A stretch of 64,000 nucleotides of DNA from Sphaerolaimus hirsutus. Lineage: Eukaryota; Nematoda; Chromadorea; Monhysterida; Sphaerolaimidae. This document shows positions 44,001 to 53,598 of this stretch, piece by piece; position 1 is the first letter of the stretch, and each line of letters starts with the position of its first letter. The position numbers and the translations under genes were made by a program. The stretch covers positions 18,470,704-18,534,703 of the forward strand of contig OZ038452.1 in the NCBI GenBank assembly GCA_964036195.1, given 5' to 3'. Below the pieces are notes generated by a model. That model was given only the letters and a program-made list of their open reading frames with translations. It was not told the DNA's origin and did not search any database.

Positions 44001-44866
44001 CTGGGCAAATTGGAGGAAGATTCCGACGATCCCCACTGGCTGCAGCGCGTGCTGACGCAATCTTGCAGCACCGTCGTGATGGCCATCTCGGCACTCCTCG
44101 TCAAGTACATCATCGAGGCGAGTAATCTAACTAGTAACCCGGATTCACCCCTAACGCGCAAAGTTCCACGTAATGTTGGTAAAGTTTCAAGAGCCGACGA
44201 CGTAATGCTCGGGGGTAAAAAATATACAAACCTTTGCGCGTTTGGGAGGGGTCCCGGTGACTTCCCACCCCAGTCTCCCTCCCGCTAGATACATTGTCAC
44301 TCTTCAGACTGGCTGGCATCAGATCCGCGATGCCTGGCGCGCCAGAGCCGCCAGAGCGGTCGAGACAGCGGCCGACGGCGCCGCGGACTTGCTGTCGTTC
44401 GGCGCGGTGCCGATGTCTGTTTCAGCCGACTTTCTGGAGCTGCAACAGAACCAGGTGTCACTGGCCAACACGGTGCACACTTTGCAGGGTTAGCGCCTAG
44501 CCCATCGATAACAACCGCTGTAGTATTATTTTGCGTATGCAAAAAATCGTTATCACCGCAGTCGGTATAATCGATCTGGCTAGAGAGCGGTTGAGGCGTG
44601 AGTTGCAAACATCAGGCAGCTCGCGGGGTTAGCGCTTTTCTGCATACGTAAAAAATACTTTCCAGTCCAAAAGTAATAAAAAAATCACGCGCGCAACAGA
44701 CAACGTGACCGGCCTCTTGGCCGACGGCGGAGGCGTCGTGCGCGTGCACACCCGGCAGGGATCGGGTGCCCAGCTTTTCGACCCGAACCGCACTTCCACT
44801 TTCCGCAACCGCGGCAACGGAGGTCCCAGGACGACCACCGAGTCTTCCGGTTTGTCATACAACTAG
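41059..44866 (+). CDS. GC-rich multi-exon gene: signal peptide, Cys-rich and Thr/Pro-rich protein of unknown family
   Basis: Exons supported by GT-AG (one GC-AG) sites: 41059-41201, 42282-42397, 42586-42732, 42792-42935, 42998-about 43090 or further, about 43849-43909, 43968-44117 (GC donor), 44308-44488, 44700-44866 with stop TAG. The N-terminus MARHNPLLICVIFFGCIEAA is a signal peptide, followed by a CDGELCDC motif. A Thr-rich linker, a block with six cysteines near 42850-42920 and another Thr/Pro linker follow, so it is probably secreted or on the cell surface. The C-terminal part is Ala/Arg/Asp-rich with a short hydrophobic helix near 44085-44115. The phase does not match between the second and third exons, so an exon is missing or a boundary is wrong. 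It is much more GC-rich than its surroundings. Two MITEs sit in its introns. Confidence 0.55.
41248..42100. mobile_element. TA-flanked MITE-like element in an intron
   Basis: The ends TACCGTATTCCCTCTATTC and TATTTCGACAAAATATGGTA bound it, with AATAAACCCCC-type words near both. It fills most of the first intron of the 41059 gene. The interior includes a (TTTTTTC)n patch at 41875-41920. Confidence 0.55.
42415..42520 (+). repeat. G-rich short tandem repeat in an intron
   Basis: About five copies of GGGGGTTTTAGTTGT-like units occur on the + strand. G-runs at this spacing could form a quadruplex; that is inference only. Confidence 0.6.
43230..43802. mobile_element. TA-flanked MITE, family C, in an intron
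   Basis: The ends TGCCATATTTCTTCTAATAGAAGAGC and GCTCTTCTATTAGAAGAAATACGGTA are inverted. Inside, TGCGCATGTTTACCCGC (about 43345) is inverted at about 43690. Confidence 0.65.
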
Positions 44867-46009
44867 GTATTCATTCACGGTACCCGCACGTATAACCGCA
44901 ATTCACGCAGTGTGAGCTGGCGACATTTGTTGGAGGAGATTTAGTGATGAGTGATTTATGGTACGTTGACTTTTATTACAACACGCGTGCACCAGGTAGA
45001 TGATATTTTTGAGGTAAATACAGATGATATTTTTACGTGCCATACATCGCATTTTCACTTGTATATCATTTTTGAGCAAATAATCTCTCTGGAAAATCGA
45101 GAGATGTTAAAAATCTCTCATCAAAGTATCTCAGTAGCGCTATTTTGCATTTTTGTTTCTCGGTATATTTCCGGTATTTTGCATTTTTTAGTACGATTCG
45201 TGTTAGCCCCGACGGTGCTCGATGGAGGCGTATGAGAAAACTGCAAAAAATCAAAAAAATCTCCCAGAGACACCGTCGCGGCCCTCTTTAGATGGATTTT
45301 TTGGGCTTTATTTTAAGAGGCATTCTCATCGGGTCGAGACTATAGCGCGTGTAAACGCATCCCGCGTGTAGACCCGTTATAGACGCGTTATACCCCCCCA
45401 AACCGCCTAGCTATCTATCTATCCCTGGAGCAAATTTTTACACTATCTATACACCTGTCCGGTTTTACCCCGAGTTTGATATTTTACACTATCTATACAC
45501 CCATCCGGTTTTACCCCGAGTTTGACCCAAAATCGCTATATTTCACCTTCAAAATCACCTATTTTCAGCACATTTTCAGCATGCCTGGTAAAAATAACGC
45601 GTCTATAAAGGGTCTACAGACTCTTCTCATTGCATATCGATTTCTAGCTCTTTATTTTAAGAGGCATTCTCATTGATTTCTATTTCTAATCGCGTCGCTT
45701 TATTGATGACATGGTAAAATGGTACATCATTGATGACACGGTAAAATACACGAAATCACGCGAAATGACAGGTAAAATACACGAAATCACGTGAAATGAC
45801 GTAACTGGTGACATGCGCTGAAAAATACTTCCTCAAAGACAATCATCAGCATCGCAAACACAAGCCATAGTCGGTCATCACTCTCGCGGCTGTTCCAGCT
45901 CTCGGCGGCGCACTGCGCGCGTGAAAATAAATTTACTAAAAAATAAAAATTAATTTTACTAAAATTGTATGTGTTTTAAATTTTACTTAAAAAAATAAAA
46001 ATTTATTTT
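44867..46009. other. spacer before the Polinton, short repeats only
   Basis: This holds a 50-bp tandem duplication (TTTTACACTATCTATACAC..., about 45437-45530), two copies of a TTTATTTTAAGAGGCATTCTCAT word (45308 and 45651), and repeated AAATACACGAAATCACG words (45745-45810). No gene was recognised. The left terminus of the Polinton may lie in its right part. Confidence 0.4.
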
Positions 46010-46165
46010 ACTAAAATTGTATGTTTTAAAAAATTTCCTAAATTGTAGGTGTTTTAAAAAATTTCCTAAATTGTAGGTGTTTTAAAAAATTTCCTAAATT
46101 GTAGGTGTTTTAAAAAATTTCCTAAATTGTAGGTGTTTTAAAAAATTTCCTAAATTGTAGGTTTT
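46010..46165. repeat. 28-bp tandem repeat at the left edge of the Polinton gene block
   Basis: About five copies of a unit reading TTTTAAAAAATTTCCTAAAT then TGTAGGTG end a few bases before the stop codon of the leftmost Polinton ORF. It may belong to the terminal repeat or be a transcription-end region. Confidence 0.8.
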
Positions 46166-46173
46166 TTAAAAAA

Positions 46174-46818
46174 TTAAACCGGCGGGTCGGCGAACGAGAA
46201 AAAATACTCACTTGCCCTGTGCCACAGGCACGTTCCATCGCAATTGATAGCCATTTTTTCATCATCGTCTTTGGCACGGCAATGGGGTAGCGTCATGTCG
46301 AATAGAGGGTGGCAACAGAAACCGGCTAATGTCCAGGCTTTCATCAGAGCCTTCCTACCATCGGCGGGATCCAGGGTTCCCTCGGGTGGCCAGTCGTGAA
46401 ATGTACCATTTTGCATGTCATTGCAGCCGAGCGCGGACAATTTGTCAGCAACGTAATTTCTGGCTATATGAAGGTTTTTTTCCGAGAGAGGCCAATTGGT
46501 CACAATTTCCTGGAGGTGGTCGACCGATGTCGCACCCATCAGATAGGCATTTTGGAAGGGCGCGGTGGCGTAGTGCAAATGAAGAAATCGCTGCGCGAGT
46601 AGAAACCCCGCCCTGCCGGCGTAGGGGCATCGTTTATTCCGCAGTGCTTGAAAGCACTCAATGTGGGCTGCCGTGTTTAGTTCCAGTAGCTTTTTCAATG
46701 AAATGTTACGAATATCTAGAGTTTCATTAACGACTGAATATATTACCGCCTTGACAGCTTCCAATTGACCGGCCGTCGTGTCAGCGCGTAAATAGAAGTC
46801 CCTCGCATTAAATAGCAT
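46174..46818 (-). CDS. unknown Polinton left-arm protein, 214 aa
   Basis: An intact frame with a globular, Leu/Ala-rich, probably helical N-terminal part and a C-terminal third rich in Cys and His (CCHP, HC, CDGTCLWH). The latter could bind a metal. No family is recognised. Its end abuts the 28-bp repeats. Confidence 0.6.
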   Translation of the reverse strand: MLFNARDFYLRADTTAGQLEAVKAVIYSVVNETLDIRNISLKKLLELNTAAHIECFQALRNKRCPYAGRAGFLLAQRFLHLHYATAPFQNAYLMGATSVDHLQEIVTNWPLSEKNLHIARNYVADKLSALGCNDMQNGTFHDWPPEGTLDPADGRKALMKAWTLAGFCCHPLFDMTLPHCRAKDDDEKMAINCDGTCLWHRASEYFFSFADPPV

Positions 46819-46907
46819 AAATATGGAACCCTTTCGGTTTAACCAAAACCTCGGAAAGGTTTCTGGAAAGATAAAAGGGGTAATTACGAAAATTGCGAGC
46901 GTTATTA

Positions 46908-47582
46908 TTAGAGTATATTAATCGTAACGCCGCCGCCGCGATCGCGGCGACCGTCGTTATGGACCACATTTTCCTTACGGCCACTACTATTTTCACCGCA
47001 GTGGCGGTCATCACGGGTAGGCGTATGGTGGCAACATTGCTGCTGCTGTTGCTCAATGATACATGTGTGTTCGCAAGAAAACTCATCGCTATGGTTATCA
47101 TTGTTGTTGACATCTTTCCAGCGGTAAATAATTCCCCAAGGTTGCAGCATTTGGCTTTTGGACTCACTCTTGATGCGCTGCATCTCATTGTTGTTTCCTT
47201 TGCGCGAAAGCTCGTCTTCGTCGCGTTTTGTCTCGTCATCATCCGTCGCGGCTTCGAAGTTGTCGAGATCTTTGTAAAGCCCATCATCGTAGTCGTTGTC
47301 GACATCGCCGCAATGCCGCTTGGCGTCGTCGAATTGCGCATCTTCCTTCATTTTCTTCAGCCGATTCAACATCTCCCCAATGCGCGCCGGTGGTGGTGGT
47401 GGTTTAGAATAATGTTCTTTTGAACTGTTTGACAGATGGGGGGGTTTGGGGGGTAGGGGAATGTCCAGTGTCTGCGGACGTGGAACTGCATCCTCGTTCG
47501 TTGTAGGCGTTTGCCGGTCGGGCACTCGGGGTGGCCACGGCGCTATTATCTGATCTGGAAGTATGTTCATATTCGTTACCAC
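46908..47582 (-). CDS. unknown Polinton protein, Pro-rich and acidic, 224 aa
   Basis: A Pro-rich N-terminal half (PPKPPHL, KPPPPPARIGEML) is followed by a strongly acidic stretch, a Gln run and a Cys/His-containing tail. It overlaps the upstream ORF by 179 nt in another frame and may be joined to it by splicing or a frameshift. No family is recognised. Confidence 0.45.
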   Translation of the reverse strand: MVTNMNILPDQIIAPWPPRVPDRQTPTTNEDAVPRPQTLDIPLPPKPPHLSNSSKEHYSKPPPPPARIGEMLNRLKKMKEDAQFDDAKRHCGDVDNDYDDGLYKDLDNFEAATDDDETKRDEDELSRKGNNNEMQRIKSESKSQMLQPWGIIYRWKDVNNNDNHSDEFSCEHTCIIEQQQQQCCHHTPTRDDRHCGENSSGRKENVVHNDGRRDRGGGVTINIL

Positions 47583-48026
47583 CCGGTCTGTATCGAATGG
47601 TATCGATCATTTTCTCATGCCTTATTCTACAATTTTTACACATCTTGACTTGGATATGTACGGAATCATCTGAAAATAATTTTGATGGCAAGTACTTTGT
47701 CCTAGTTTCGCACGTCCTACAAAGGCTGAAACTTAGCCATTTATATGTATAGACTGTGCATAACGGGAACGACATCTTCTTCCGTTTATACACTATCTCC
47801 CTTCCATTTCTACCATATACACCAGCGTACGCACCGTCGACGCGTTTCTTTTCGTCGTCATCCGGTTGTTCTTTAGCGCCGGAATCCGCCGTATTCTCAT
47901 CCAGGACGTCCGCTTTCGGATCCTCGTCGTTGTCAGATTGCTGGTGTTCCCGCATGGCCGAGTCCAGCAAGGCGCCGGCGGCGCGAGTTGTCGCATTCAC
48001 CAATTTTGCAGCCGTGTGAGAAGCCA
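47404..48026 (-). CDS. unknown Polinton protein with a CxxC...CxxC zinc ribbon-like motif
   Basis: The start is taken at MASHTAAK (48026), 97 nt downstream of a TATAAAAGG box; the frame is open to 48114. It has an acidic region, then a KRKKMSFPL segment, then CRTC and CKNC pairs about 20 residues apart. The last 60 residues look like off-frame sequence, and the better coding frame there is that of 46908-47582. No family is recognised. Confidence 0.5.
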
Positions 48027-48122
48027 TCTCCAGGTCGGTCGGTCGGTTGCAGGTTGGTCGATTTCGATGATTTTTTCGGGAGCTGATCGATGAGTGATTG
48101 AATATTTTCAGCAAATACCCAT

Positions 48123-48131
48123 CCTTTTATA
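48123..48131 (-). promoter_or_regulatory. TATA box for the 48026 gene
   Basis: TATAAAAGG on the minus strand lies about 97 nt upstream of the chosen start codon. Confidence 0.5.
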
Positions 48132-48293
48132 CGCGCACTCCGGATGCAGCCCGTTGGATTGCCGCCAAATCGAACAACTCTCATCGGCTGCTTTTACCTT
48201 TCACCTCGACTCGATGCCGACATTCTAGACATGTTGGAATGGTGCCAATGACTAGGTGTTAATAAATTGAGTGACAAAACTGAAACAGCTCAT

Positions 48294-49192
48294 ATGAATA
48301 AAATGCAAGAACCAATCTTCTACGGCGGAGACCGGCCGTCGCAAGTCGCTTTCCAAAGGATGACATGCAGCGCTTACACTCCCGCCTATCATTACAATGA
48401 TTTAGGATTCCGAGTATACTCAGCTTACGAGTACTGCATACCTCCCGGTGGTAGGTGTTATGTACTCCTAGACCTGCGTTTTCGGGTGCCTAACGACGTG
48501 TACCTGCGCGTGTCCAGTCAGCAATGTCTCGCGTTGTTCTACGGCGTGATGGCTGCCAATGGTTCGTTTAGCTCACATTACTTTGACCCGACCGCTACCG
48601 CTACCACGCAAACTCCCTTAATGCCACCCCCGTAGATTTCATCGACAACTGCGGAAATAACGGCATTCTTCTGTTCAACTTTTCGCCTGAGCCGTTTTTC
48701 ATTTACCGTTCAATGCACGTGGCTAATATCATCGCGGAAAAGTACTCTATACCGAACATGGTCGAACTGCCGCCAAATGCGCCGCTGCAGAGCGGTGTTT
48801 GTAAGGATGAGAGGAAAACATTTCACGACTACTTGACCAGAACGGACTTTGCTGCTGGGAAAAATCCATTACCTACCCATTGTGAGTGGATAAGAATCTG
48901 AATGCGCGAAATAACTAAATGAAAAAATAAAACTGAAATAATCAACTACCACGCAGTGATGGGATACGGCGTCGATCCTGAGCTCAGCGACTACTCGGCG
49001 GCGTTCAAATGCGGCACCGGGTGGTATCATCCGAATAAGATGTTACCAGAGTTGGAGAACTGGACTGCCTACAAGGCGTTTTGCTTACCCATGGAACCGA
49101 CATCGGAAAATTGCATCTCCAAACCGGATGTGAATGCATTGCGATCTCAAGCGGAGGAACAAAGCTATCTACCATGGGACAAACCGTTCGAA

Positions 49193-49223
<31 letters not shown>

Positions 49224-49324
49224 CGGCAACAGTCAAAAGCGACAAGGTACCGGAGCTCGATTTTTGCAGTCAAGATGGTGATGATTTTGAAATCGTTGAA
49301 AAAGATTGGAATGGTTCCATTTGA
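48294..49324 (+). CDS. dUTPase-fold protein with degenerate active site, three exons
   Basis: Exons: 48294-48561, 48636-48881, 48957-49324 (293 aa). Both introns (74 and 75 nt) are GT-AG and phase-correct. Removing the first one restores the continuous alignment of dUTPase motifs. Family pattern: a GFRVYSA...IPPGG block (motif 1 region), RVSSQQCLALFYG (motif 2 region), FIDNCGNNGILLFNFS (motif 3) and a strand ending IAEKY. Key residues differ from active dUTPases: the motif 1 Asp is Arg, RSG of motif 2 is SQQC, and the motif 3 Tyr is not kept. It is therefore probably not a dUTP hydrolase but a repurposed relative. A long C-terminal extension carries an Ala run coded by GCG repeats and an acidic tail. 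It points right, against its leftward neighbours. Confidence 0.65.
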
Positions 49325-49329
49325 CTTTT

Positions 49330-49857
49330 TCATTCTTTATATATCACATTGATTGCGCCGTTTGATAATTTCCCGTGAGGAATCGTTTTTGCGAATAATG
49401 AAAGAAACAAACGTCTTACATCGCATTTACTGACGAGCGTTATCACCCGTAAAATCGTATTCTTGTTCATAAACGATTCCTCGATGCACATATACATCAA
49501 CTTTAGAAAAATCAAAGCGTAAAGACCGCACGTATCGGCGGTCTTGCTTTGAATTACGATTTCATTGATTGAGAATGAACACCCGCTTACAAAATGCATT
49601 TTTATATCACTGATTACTCTGCGGGATAAGTTTTTTCTGCCTAAAGAGTCGAAAATGAATACGTGATTATGAGAAATTTTGAACAATGAAATAAAATGAC
49701 CCCAAGTTAAGTCTGGGTATTGCAAAAAGCACACCGCTCCATTACCGACTTTGATCCTACTGAGATGCACGCTCGTATGGATATCTGTCACGCACTGGGC
49801 ATTGTTTTTTAGATGTCGATCTGCCATCATAATTTCTCCTATGTCCGACACATCCAT
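49330..49857 (-). CDS. adenain-like cysteine protease (maturation protease)
   Basis: 175 aa. Catalytic pattern: WGHF (His54), FIFDSLG (Asp70), Gln103 and the DTCGLYAL nucleophile block (Cys110). This is the His-Asp-Gln-Cys arrangement of adenovirus-type proteases found in Polintons. It would process virion precursors during assembly. Its 3' end is 6 nt from the stop of the convergent dUTPase-like gene. Two other Polinton proteins here contain matching cleavage motifs. Confidence 0.85.
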   Translation of the reverse strand: MDVSDIGEIMMADRHLKNNAQCVTDIHTSVHLSRIKVGNGAVCFLQYPDLTWGHFISLFKISHNHVFIFDSLGRKNLSRRVISDIKMHFVSGCSFSINEIVIQSKTADTCGLYALIFLKLMYMCIEESFMNKNTILRVITLVSKCDVRRLFLSLFAKTIPHGKLSNGAINVIYKE

Positions 49858-49860
49858 TCA

Positions 49861-49913
49861 GCTACCGCTTCACTATCCAAGTTACGCCTCGGCTACCGCT
49901 TCACTATCCAAGC
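49861..49913. repeat. two 21-bp direct repeats upstream of the protease
   Basis: GCTACCGCTTCACTATCCAA occurs at 49861 and again 32 bp later, between the protease start and the capsid gene stop. It may be a promoter element of the protease gene or a duplication. Confidence 0.7.
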
Positions 49914-49948
49914 GCCTTCCTTCCGGCAGGCAGTTCGACAATCTCCTA

Positions 49949-51385
49949 CTAGTAATTTGCATTCGATAAAATAGTACGGTCCGCGTGCAAATGCAAAGAT
50001 GCTATACTGAAACAGTAAACTAAAATAACCAGACCTTCGGGCGGAGTCGCATTCTTAAATGAAAAATCTATACCCAGCGCCCCGACGGATTGCAGATCTG
50101 ATATATCACGATTGACGGAGCACACGACCGGATCAAAACTGAGCGCGAAAAAGTTTTCCTTAAATTCCGTGAATGAAAGGCAATTTTTAACATCAAAATT
50201 TTTTTTCAGACTGCGCATCAACTCAGTGAACGCTTGCGCGTAACCGAGGTCCGTTGTAGAGGCAGTGTTATCGTCAAAGTAATATTGCAACATGGGGAAT
50301 CTAGATGCGCCGAAGAGCATCGTGGCTCTTTCAATTTTGTTTGGTGAAAAGCAAAACTTTGCCTTCCTTACATTTGATGTGAGGTACCGATCGCCTTCTA
50401 TCATTTGAACTATGCAGAAGCTGGGCAGTTTGCCAACGTAAATGGCTTGTTGCGATGTCTGTTTCAAACCACCTCCGATATTGACTCTCACCACTCTGGT
50501 ATTCAAAAAATGCATTTTTAACGGCCGACTGATTGCCGCTTTTTCTACGGCGATCGCGCACTCCGCGCTCGGTTGCAGATGCAGAGCGAATAGCTGTATT
50601 TTCATTACTTTTATCTTGTATTTTTTTGCCAATCCGGCTATCGCGTTGTTAAAGCACTCTATACAGAATGCGTCATTGTGTCTCGCTAGTTCGATGGTCA
50701 AATTGTACCCAGCCGGCCAATAGCACCTACTGGCGAACATATCCAACGCCAAATTACTATACATTATGCATGTTCTACTACCCGCTATTTGAGCTGCTCT
50801 TTGTTTGAAAGTATCGGTGTTGTCGACTTCCAGCTCCGAAGTGTACTGGTCTCTGAAGAACCCCTCCACTTCTTTCTCTTTGTAAACATTGTCAAAATTT
50901 TGCAATAATTTATTCTTTAAATTCATTAAATAGCTATAATTATCTGAAATATCGAGCAGTAAAGCATCTTTTGAGAATAATTTTACCGTTCGCCAAAAGG
51001 TGGCGCCGAATCCTGGGATCAGAGCTACTTTCTTCATGATGTTCACCGTTTGACCGGCCGTAGTCGATGGGACTTCGCCGGGGATGTCGGTTCCGTCCTC
51101 GTTGACAACTTTGAACATCATGCGGATGTATATTTTTGATAAATCTATGTAGTACTGAGAAGTGTCCAGCGACCAGGTCCACGATGTATTAAATTCATTG
51201 TGCTGTACGATCAAAGGTATTTCTAGAATCTGGCCTTGAACAAATGTGGAATCGATTGCCGGGGCAGAAAAATAACTCACTTCATCAGCCGTTGTGAAAG
51301 ACGATGCCGGGTCGTGTTTTTGCTTCAAAATGGTTTGAGGGGTATAGGATGCGGCTCCCAGGATATTGGTCGTGGATGCTGCCAT
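49949..51385 (-). CDS. major capsid protein, double jelly-roll type
   Basis: 478 aa. The N-terminal layout matches Polinton capsid proteins: a FVQGQ strand, QYYIDLSKIYIRM, a long helix-strand segment with FWRTVKLFSK, and SYLMNLKNKLL. Beta-rich sequence follows to the end. Double jelly-roll trimers form the icosahedral shell. It is somewhat short for the family. TATATAAAAAG lies about 45 nt upstream. Confidence 0.8.
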   Translation of the reverse strand: MAASTTNILGAASYTPQTILKQKHDPASSFTTADEVSYFSAPAIDSTFVQGQILEIPLIVQHNEFNTSWTWSLDTSQYYIDLSKIYIRMMFKVVNEDGTDIPGEVPSTTAGQTVNIMKKVALIPGFGATFWRTVKLFSKDALLLDISDNYSYLMNLKNKLLQNFDNVYKEKEVEGFFRDQYTSELEVDNTDTFKQRAAQIAGSRTCIMYSNLALDMFASRCYWPAGYNLTIELARHNDAFCIECFNNAIAGLAKKYKIKVMKIQLFALHLQPSAECAIAVEKAAISRPLKMHFLNTRVVRVNIGGGLKQTSQQAIYVGKLPSFCIVQMIEGDRYLTSNVRKAKFCFSPNKIERATMLFGASRFPMLQYYFDDNTASTTDLGYAQAFTELMRSLKKNFDVKNCLSFTEFKENFFALSFDPVVCSVNRDISDLQSVGALGIDFSFKNATPPEGLVILVYCFSIASLHLHADRTILSNANY

Positions 51386-51426
51386 GTTTCCGCAATGTGA
51401 GATAAATGAAATGAGCGTTCGCGCAG

Positions 51427-51437
51427 CTTTTTATATA
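51427..51437 (-). promoter_or_regulatory. TATA box for the major capsid gene
   Basis: TATATAAAAAG on the minus strand, 42 to 52 nt upstream of the start codon at 51385. Confidence 0.55.
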
Positions 51438-51448
51438 TGCTGATTTGA

Positions 51449-51898
51449 TTATCGCGGGAAAATGGGAATGGTCACGGGAAATTTGCGTTTCTTTTGTCTT
51501 TTTTTGCCTTTACCCATCTTGTTTTTCCCTTTTCCTTTCCAAGACAACAGTTTTCTTCTATTACGCCGTCGCCCGCGGCCTTTTTTACTCCCTCTGCCTT
51601 TTTTCGACGTCGCCGTCTTGCCGCCTCGACCTTTGCCGATTTTTGTTTTTTTTCTGTTTCTCCTTTTCTTGGTCGTTGTGCCTGTGTTTTCGACTGAATT
51701 TTGGCTTTCAGTCATAACTAAGGGTTCTGACAATGGCCGCGTGATCTGCATGTTTAACGGTCCCAGTCCTATCATACCCATGAAATTAGCCTTTTTTTCC
51801 ATATTTTTCTCATAGAATGACGAGTCGGGTGTCTTAAATACTCCGTAATTGTGTTTATGTATTTGGGCGCACTCTTTCTCACTGGTTGGATTATCCAT
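51449..51898 (-). CDS. basic core-like (DNA-condensing) protein, 149 aa
   Basis: The C-terminal half is extremely rich in Lys, Arg and Gly. The N-terminal half is uncharged. At residues 42-46 it carries MIGLG, a match to the adenain consensus (M/I/L)-X-G-X-G. It could package the element's DNA, like adenovirus core proteins; that is inferred from composition and position between capsid genes. Confidence 0.65.
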   Translation of the reverse strand: MDNPTSEKECAQIHKHNYGVFKTPDSSFYEKNMEKKANFMGMIGLGPLNMQITRPLSEPLVMTESQNSVENTGTTTKKRRNRKKTKIGKGRGGKTATSKKGRGSKKGRGRRRNRRKLLSWKGKGKNKMGKGKKRQKKRKFPVTIPIFPR

Positions 51899-51928
51899 AC
51901 CCCGTGGAGATAGCTGAGATTATCAAAA

Positions 51929-53164
51929 CTATTGCAAAAGCGGTCTCTTCCTGAATGTCAGCGATAAGAATATCCTGGAATTGGGTGTTAGTTTGAGAAA
52001 TGAACCATTTTCATAATAGAATGAAAATTGCAGTCTGTTAGCGTAAGCTGAATCTAAGGGGAAAAACTTCAGAGTCGAAGGACTAAAATTGATTTTTTGA
52101 AAAATTTTTGTATGATCCAAACCGAAATTTGCAATCGCCACCTTATTACATCCAAAAATGGTTTTCTGAAGGGATGAAACCTCGGTTATATATACTTGTT
52201 GACATCCTCTAAAGTAACCGAATGCGGGGTACGCGTATGAACCATCATTCAATGCATCTTTATTCAATGATAAAAGATTTTTAAGAGATTGCGATGTTAC
52301 TATCATTGGGATATTTGATTTTATTTGGAAAGCATCTCCGCCGCAATCGATAAAGTCGAATGTCGCCCGTTTATTTTTTTGAATCTGGGACAGCGGTATT
52401 ATCGTATCACCGTGCTTTCTATGCATTTTCCCCAGCGCCTCTTTTATATTTGTCAAACCATAATCCTCTTCCTTCAGACGTTCGAATGGCGCGTGCCTCC
52501 GCTTTCTGTCACCGCTGACATCCTCCGTTGTATCATCAGATTTTTGCTGTTTTCCTTTACCACTGACATCCTCCGTTGCATTATCGGCAGATCTTTGCTT
52601 TTCAATATTACGCTTTCCGTCGAGCTTTCCGTTTCCATTACGATTACTTTTTGTTTCCGTTACATCGTCTGTTGCATTATCAGAGCCGACATCCTCCGTT
52701 GCGTTATCAGATCTTTGCGTTTCAATCTTACGAATTAGGTCGCTCGCGCATTTCCAGCCAATTTTTTGCACGAAGTCGCGCGTGTCGGTGCATTTTTTAG
52801 CATTGTCGACAGCGTCTTTAACACACTCCATGATTCTGGCGCCTTTCGGCGTCTCGAGAAATTTGTTCTTTTTGCTGTTAGTCGCGAGTGCGGAAAAATC
52901 TAATTCCCCTACGTGAAATTTACCATTAAAATCATACACAATGAGATAATCGCTCAATTTTTCACCATCGCATTCCAGAAGACACTCTGATCTGTCTAGA
53001 TGCGTGAATGTAATCGACGTCAAAGCGATTTCCCAATTCTGGGATAGAGAGAAACGTACATTGCTGGGAAAGTTGAAAACCATGTTTGACGCCTCGTTGT
53101 CATTGTCGCCGCCTGTTGGTTCCAAAACCACGTCTAAGTGATATTCATTAGCCTTTGTTTCCAT
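51929..53164 (-). CDS. minor capsid (penton-like) protein
   Basis: 411 aa. The N-terminus (VFNFPSNVRFSLSQNWEIAL then TSITF) matches the start of Polinton minor capsid proteins. A Lys/Asp/Thr-rich insert with repeated NATEDV words spans about residues 165-225. The C-terminal part is beta-rich. It would fill the vertices of the shell. Its ATG overlaps the stop of the upstream gene (TAATG). Confidence 0.72.
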   Translation of the reverse strand: METKANEYHLDVVLEPTGGDNDNEASNMVFNFPSNVRFSLSQNWEIALTSITFTHLDRSECLLECDGEKLSDYLIVYDFNGKFHVGELDFSALATNSKKNKFLETPKGARIMECVKDAVDNAKKCTDTRDFVQKIGWKCASDLIRKIETQRSDNATEDVGSDNATDDVTETKSNRNGNGKLDGKRNIEKQRSADNATEDVSGKGKQQKSDDTTEDVSGDRKRRHAPFERLKEEDYGLTNIKEALGKMHRKHGDTIIPLSQIQKNKRATFDFIDCGGDAFQIKSNIPMIVTSQSLKNLLSLNKDALNDGSYAYPAFGYFRGCQQVYITEVSSLQKTIFGCNKVAIANFGLDHTKIFQKINFSPSTLKFFPLDSAYANRLQFSFYYENGSFLKLTPNSRIFLSLTFRKRPLLQ

Positions 53165-53598
53165 TACGACGACGACGACGCCGCAGTGAGGTTCGCGGTG
53201 GAAATGAATACGGTGTTGCCAGTTTCGGGGGAAAATAGAAAATCGTAAATGTGTTCTTTGGCCGTGTTTCTGTCTAGAATGCGCAGAAATGCTCTCAATA
53301 ACTCTGGAGTTTTTTGATTAATAACCTTTTTTGGGAAATGGGTGTAAATAAATACTAACAGAATTAATAGTGTGATGCACTGCGTGACCGTTATACCCGC
53401 TTGTACGATCATTTTTTTATTAACACTGCAGTTGTAAATTTTTTGGGTCTGGTTACCTTCCTCCGATTCTGAAGGAGATGAAATGGATGGTTCTATATTT
53501 TCATTATTATTCCCGACGGCCGTGACGATGGTGTGGAGTTGAGGAGATTTCCTCGCTAAATTTGCCATTTTGATGCGGTCGCTTCTCCTCTTCGACAT
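53164..53598 (-). CDS. single-pass membrane protein, 144 aa
   Basis: One strong hydrophobic helix at about residues 67-87 follows an acidic/Ser-rich segment. The rest shows no known domain. The first 92 nt overlap the integrase end in another frame. It ends in TAATG shared with the minor capsid gene. A virion or host membrane role is possible. Confidence 0.6.
   Translation of the reverse strand: MSKRRSDRIKMANLARKSPQLHTIVTAVGNNNENIEPSISSPSESEEGNQTQKIYNCSVNKKMIVQAGITVTQCITLLILLVFIYTHFPKKVINQKTPELLRAFLRILDRNTAKEHIYDFLFSPETGNTVFISTANLTAASSSS

Noticed and set aside
46808-47423. 177-codon minus ORF and 176-codon plus ORF in the Polinton left arm
   Set aside because: Both are shadows of the 46908-47582 frame; composition is Thr/Met or Val/Ile-rich as expected from off-frame reading.
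48562-48635. Apparent frameshift in the dUTPase-like gene at a C5 run
   Set aside because: A 74-nt GT-AG intron ending at the TAG explains the break, removes sequence that does not fit the dUTPase alignment, and keeps phase; no indel is needed.
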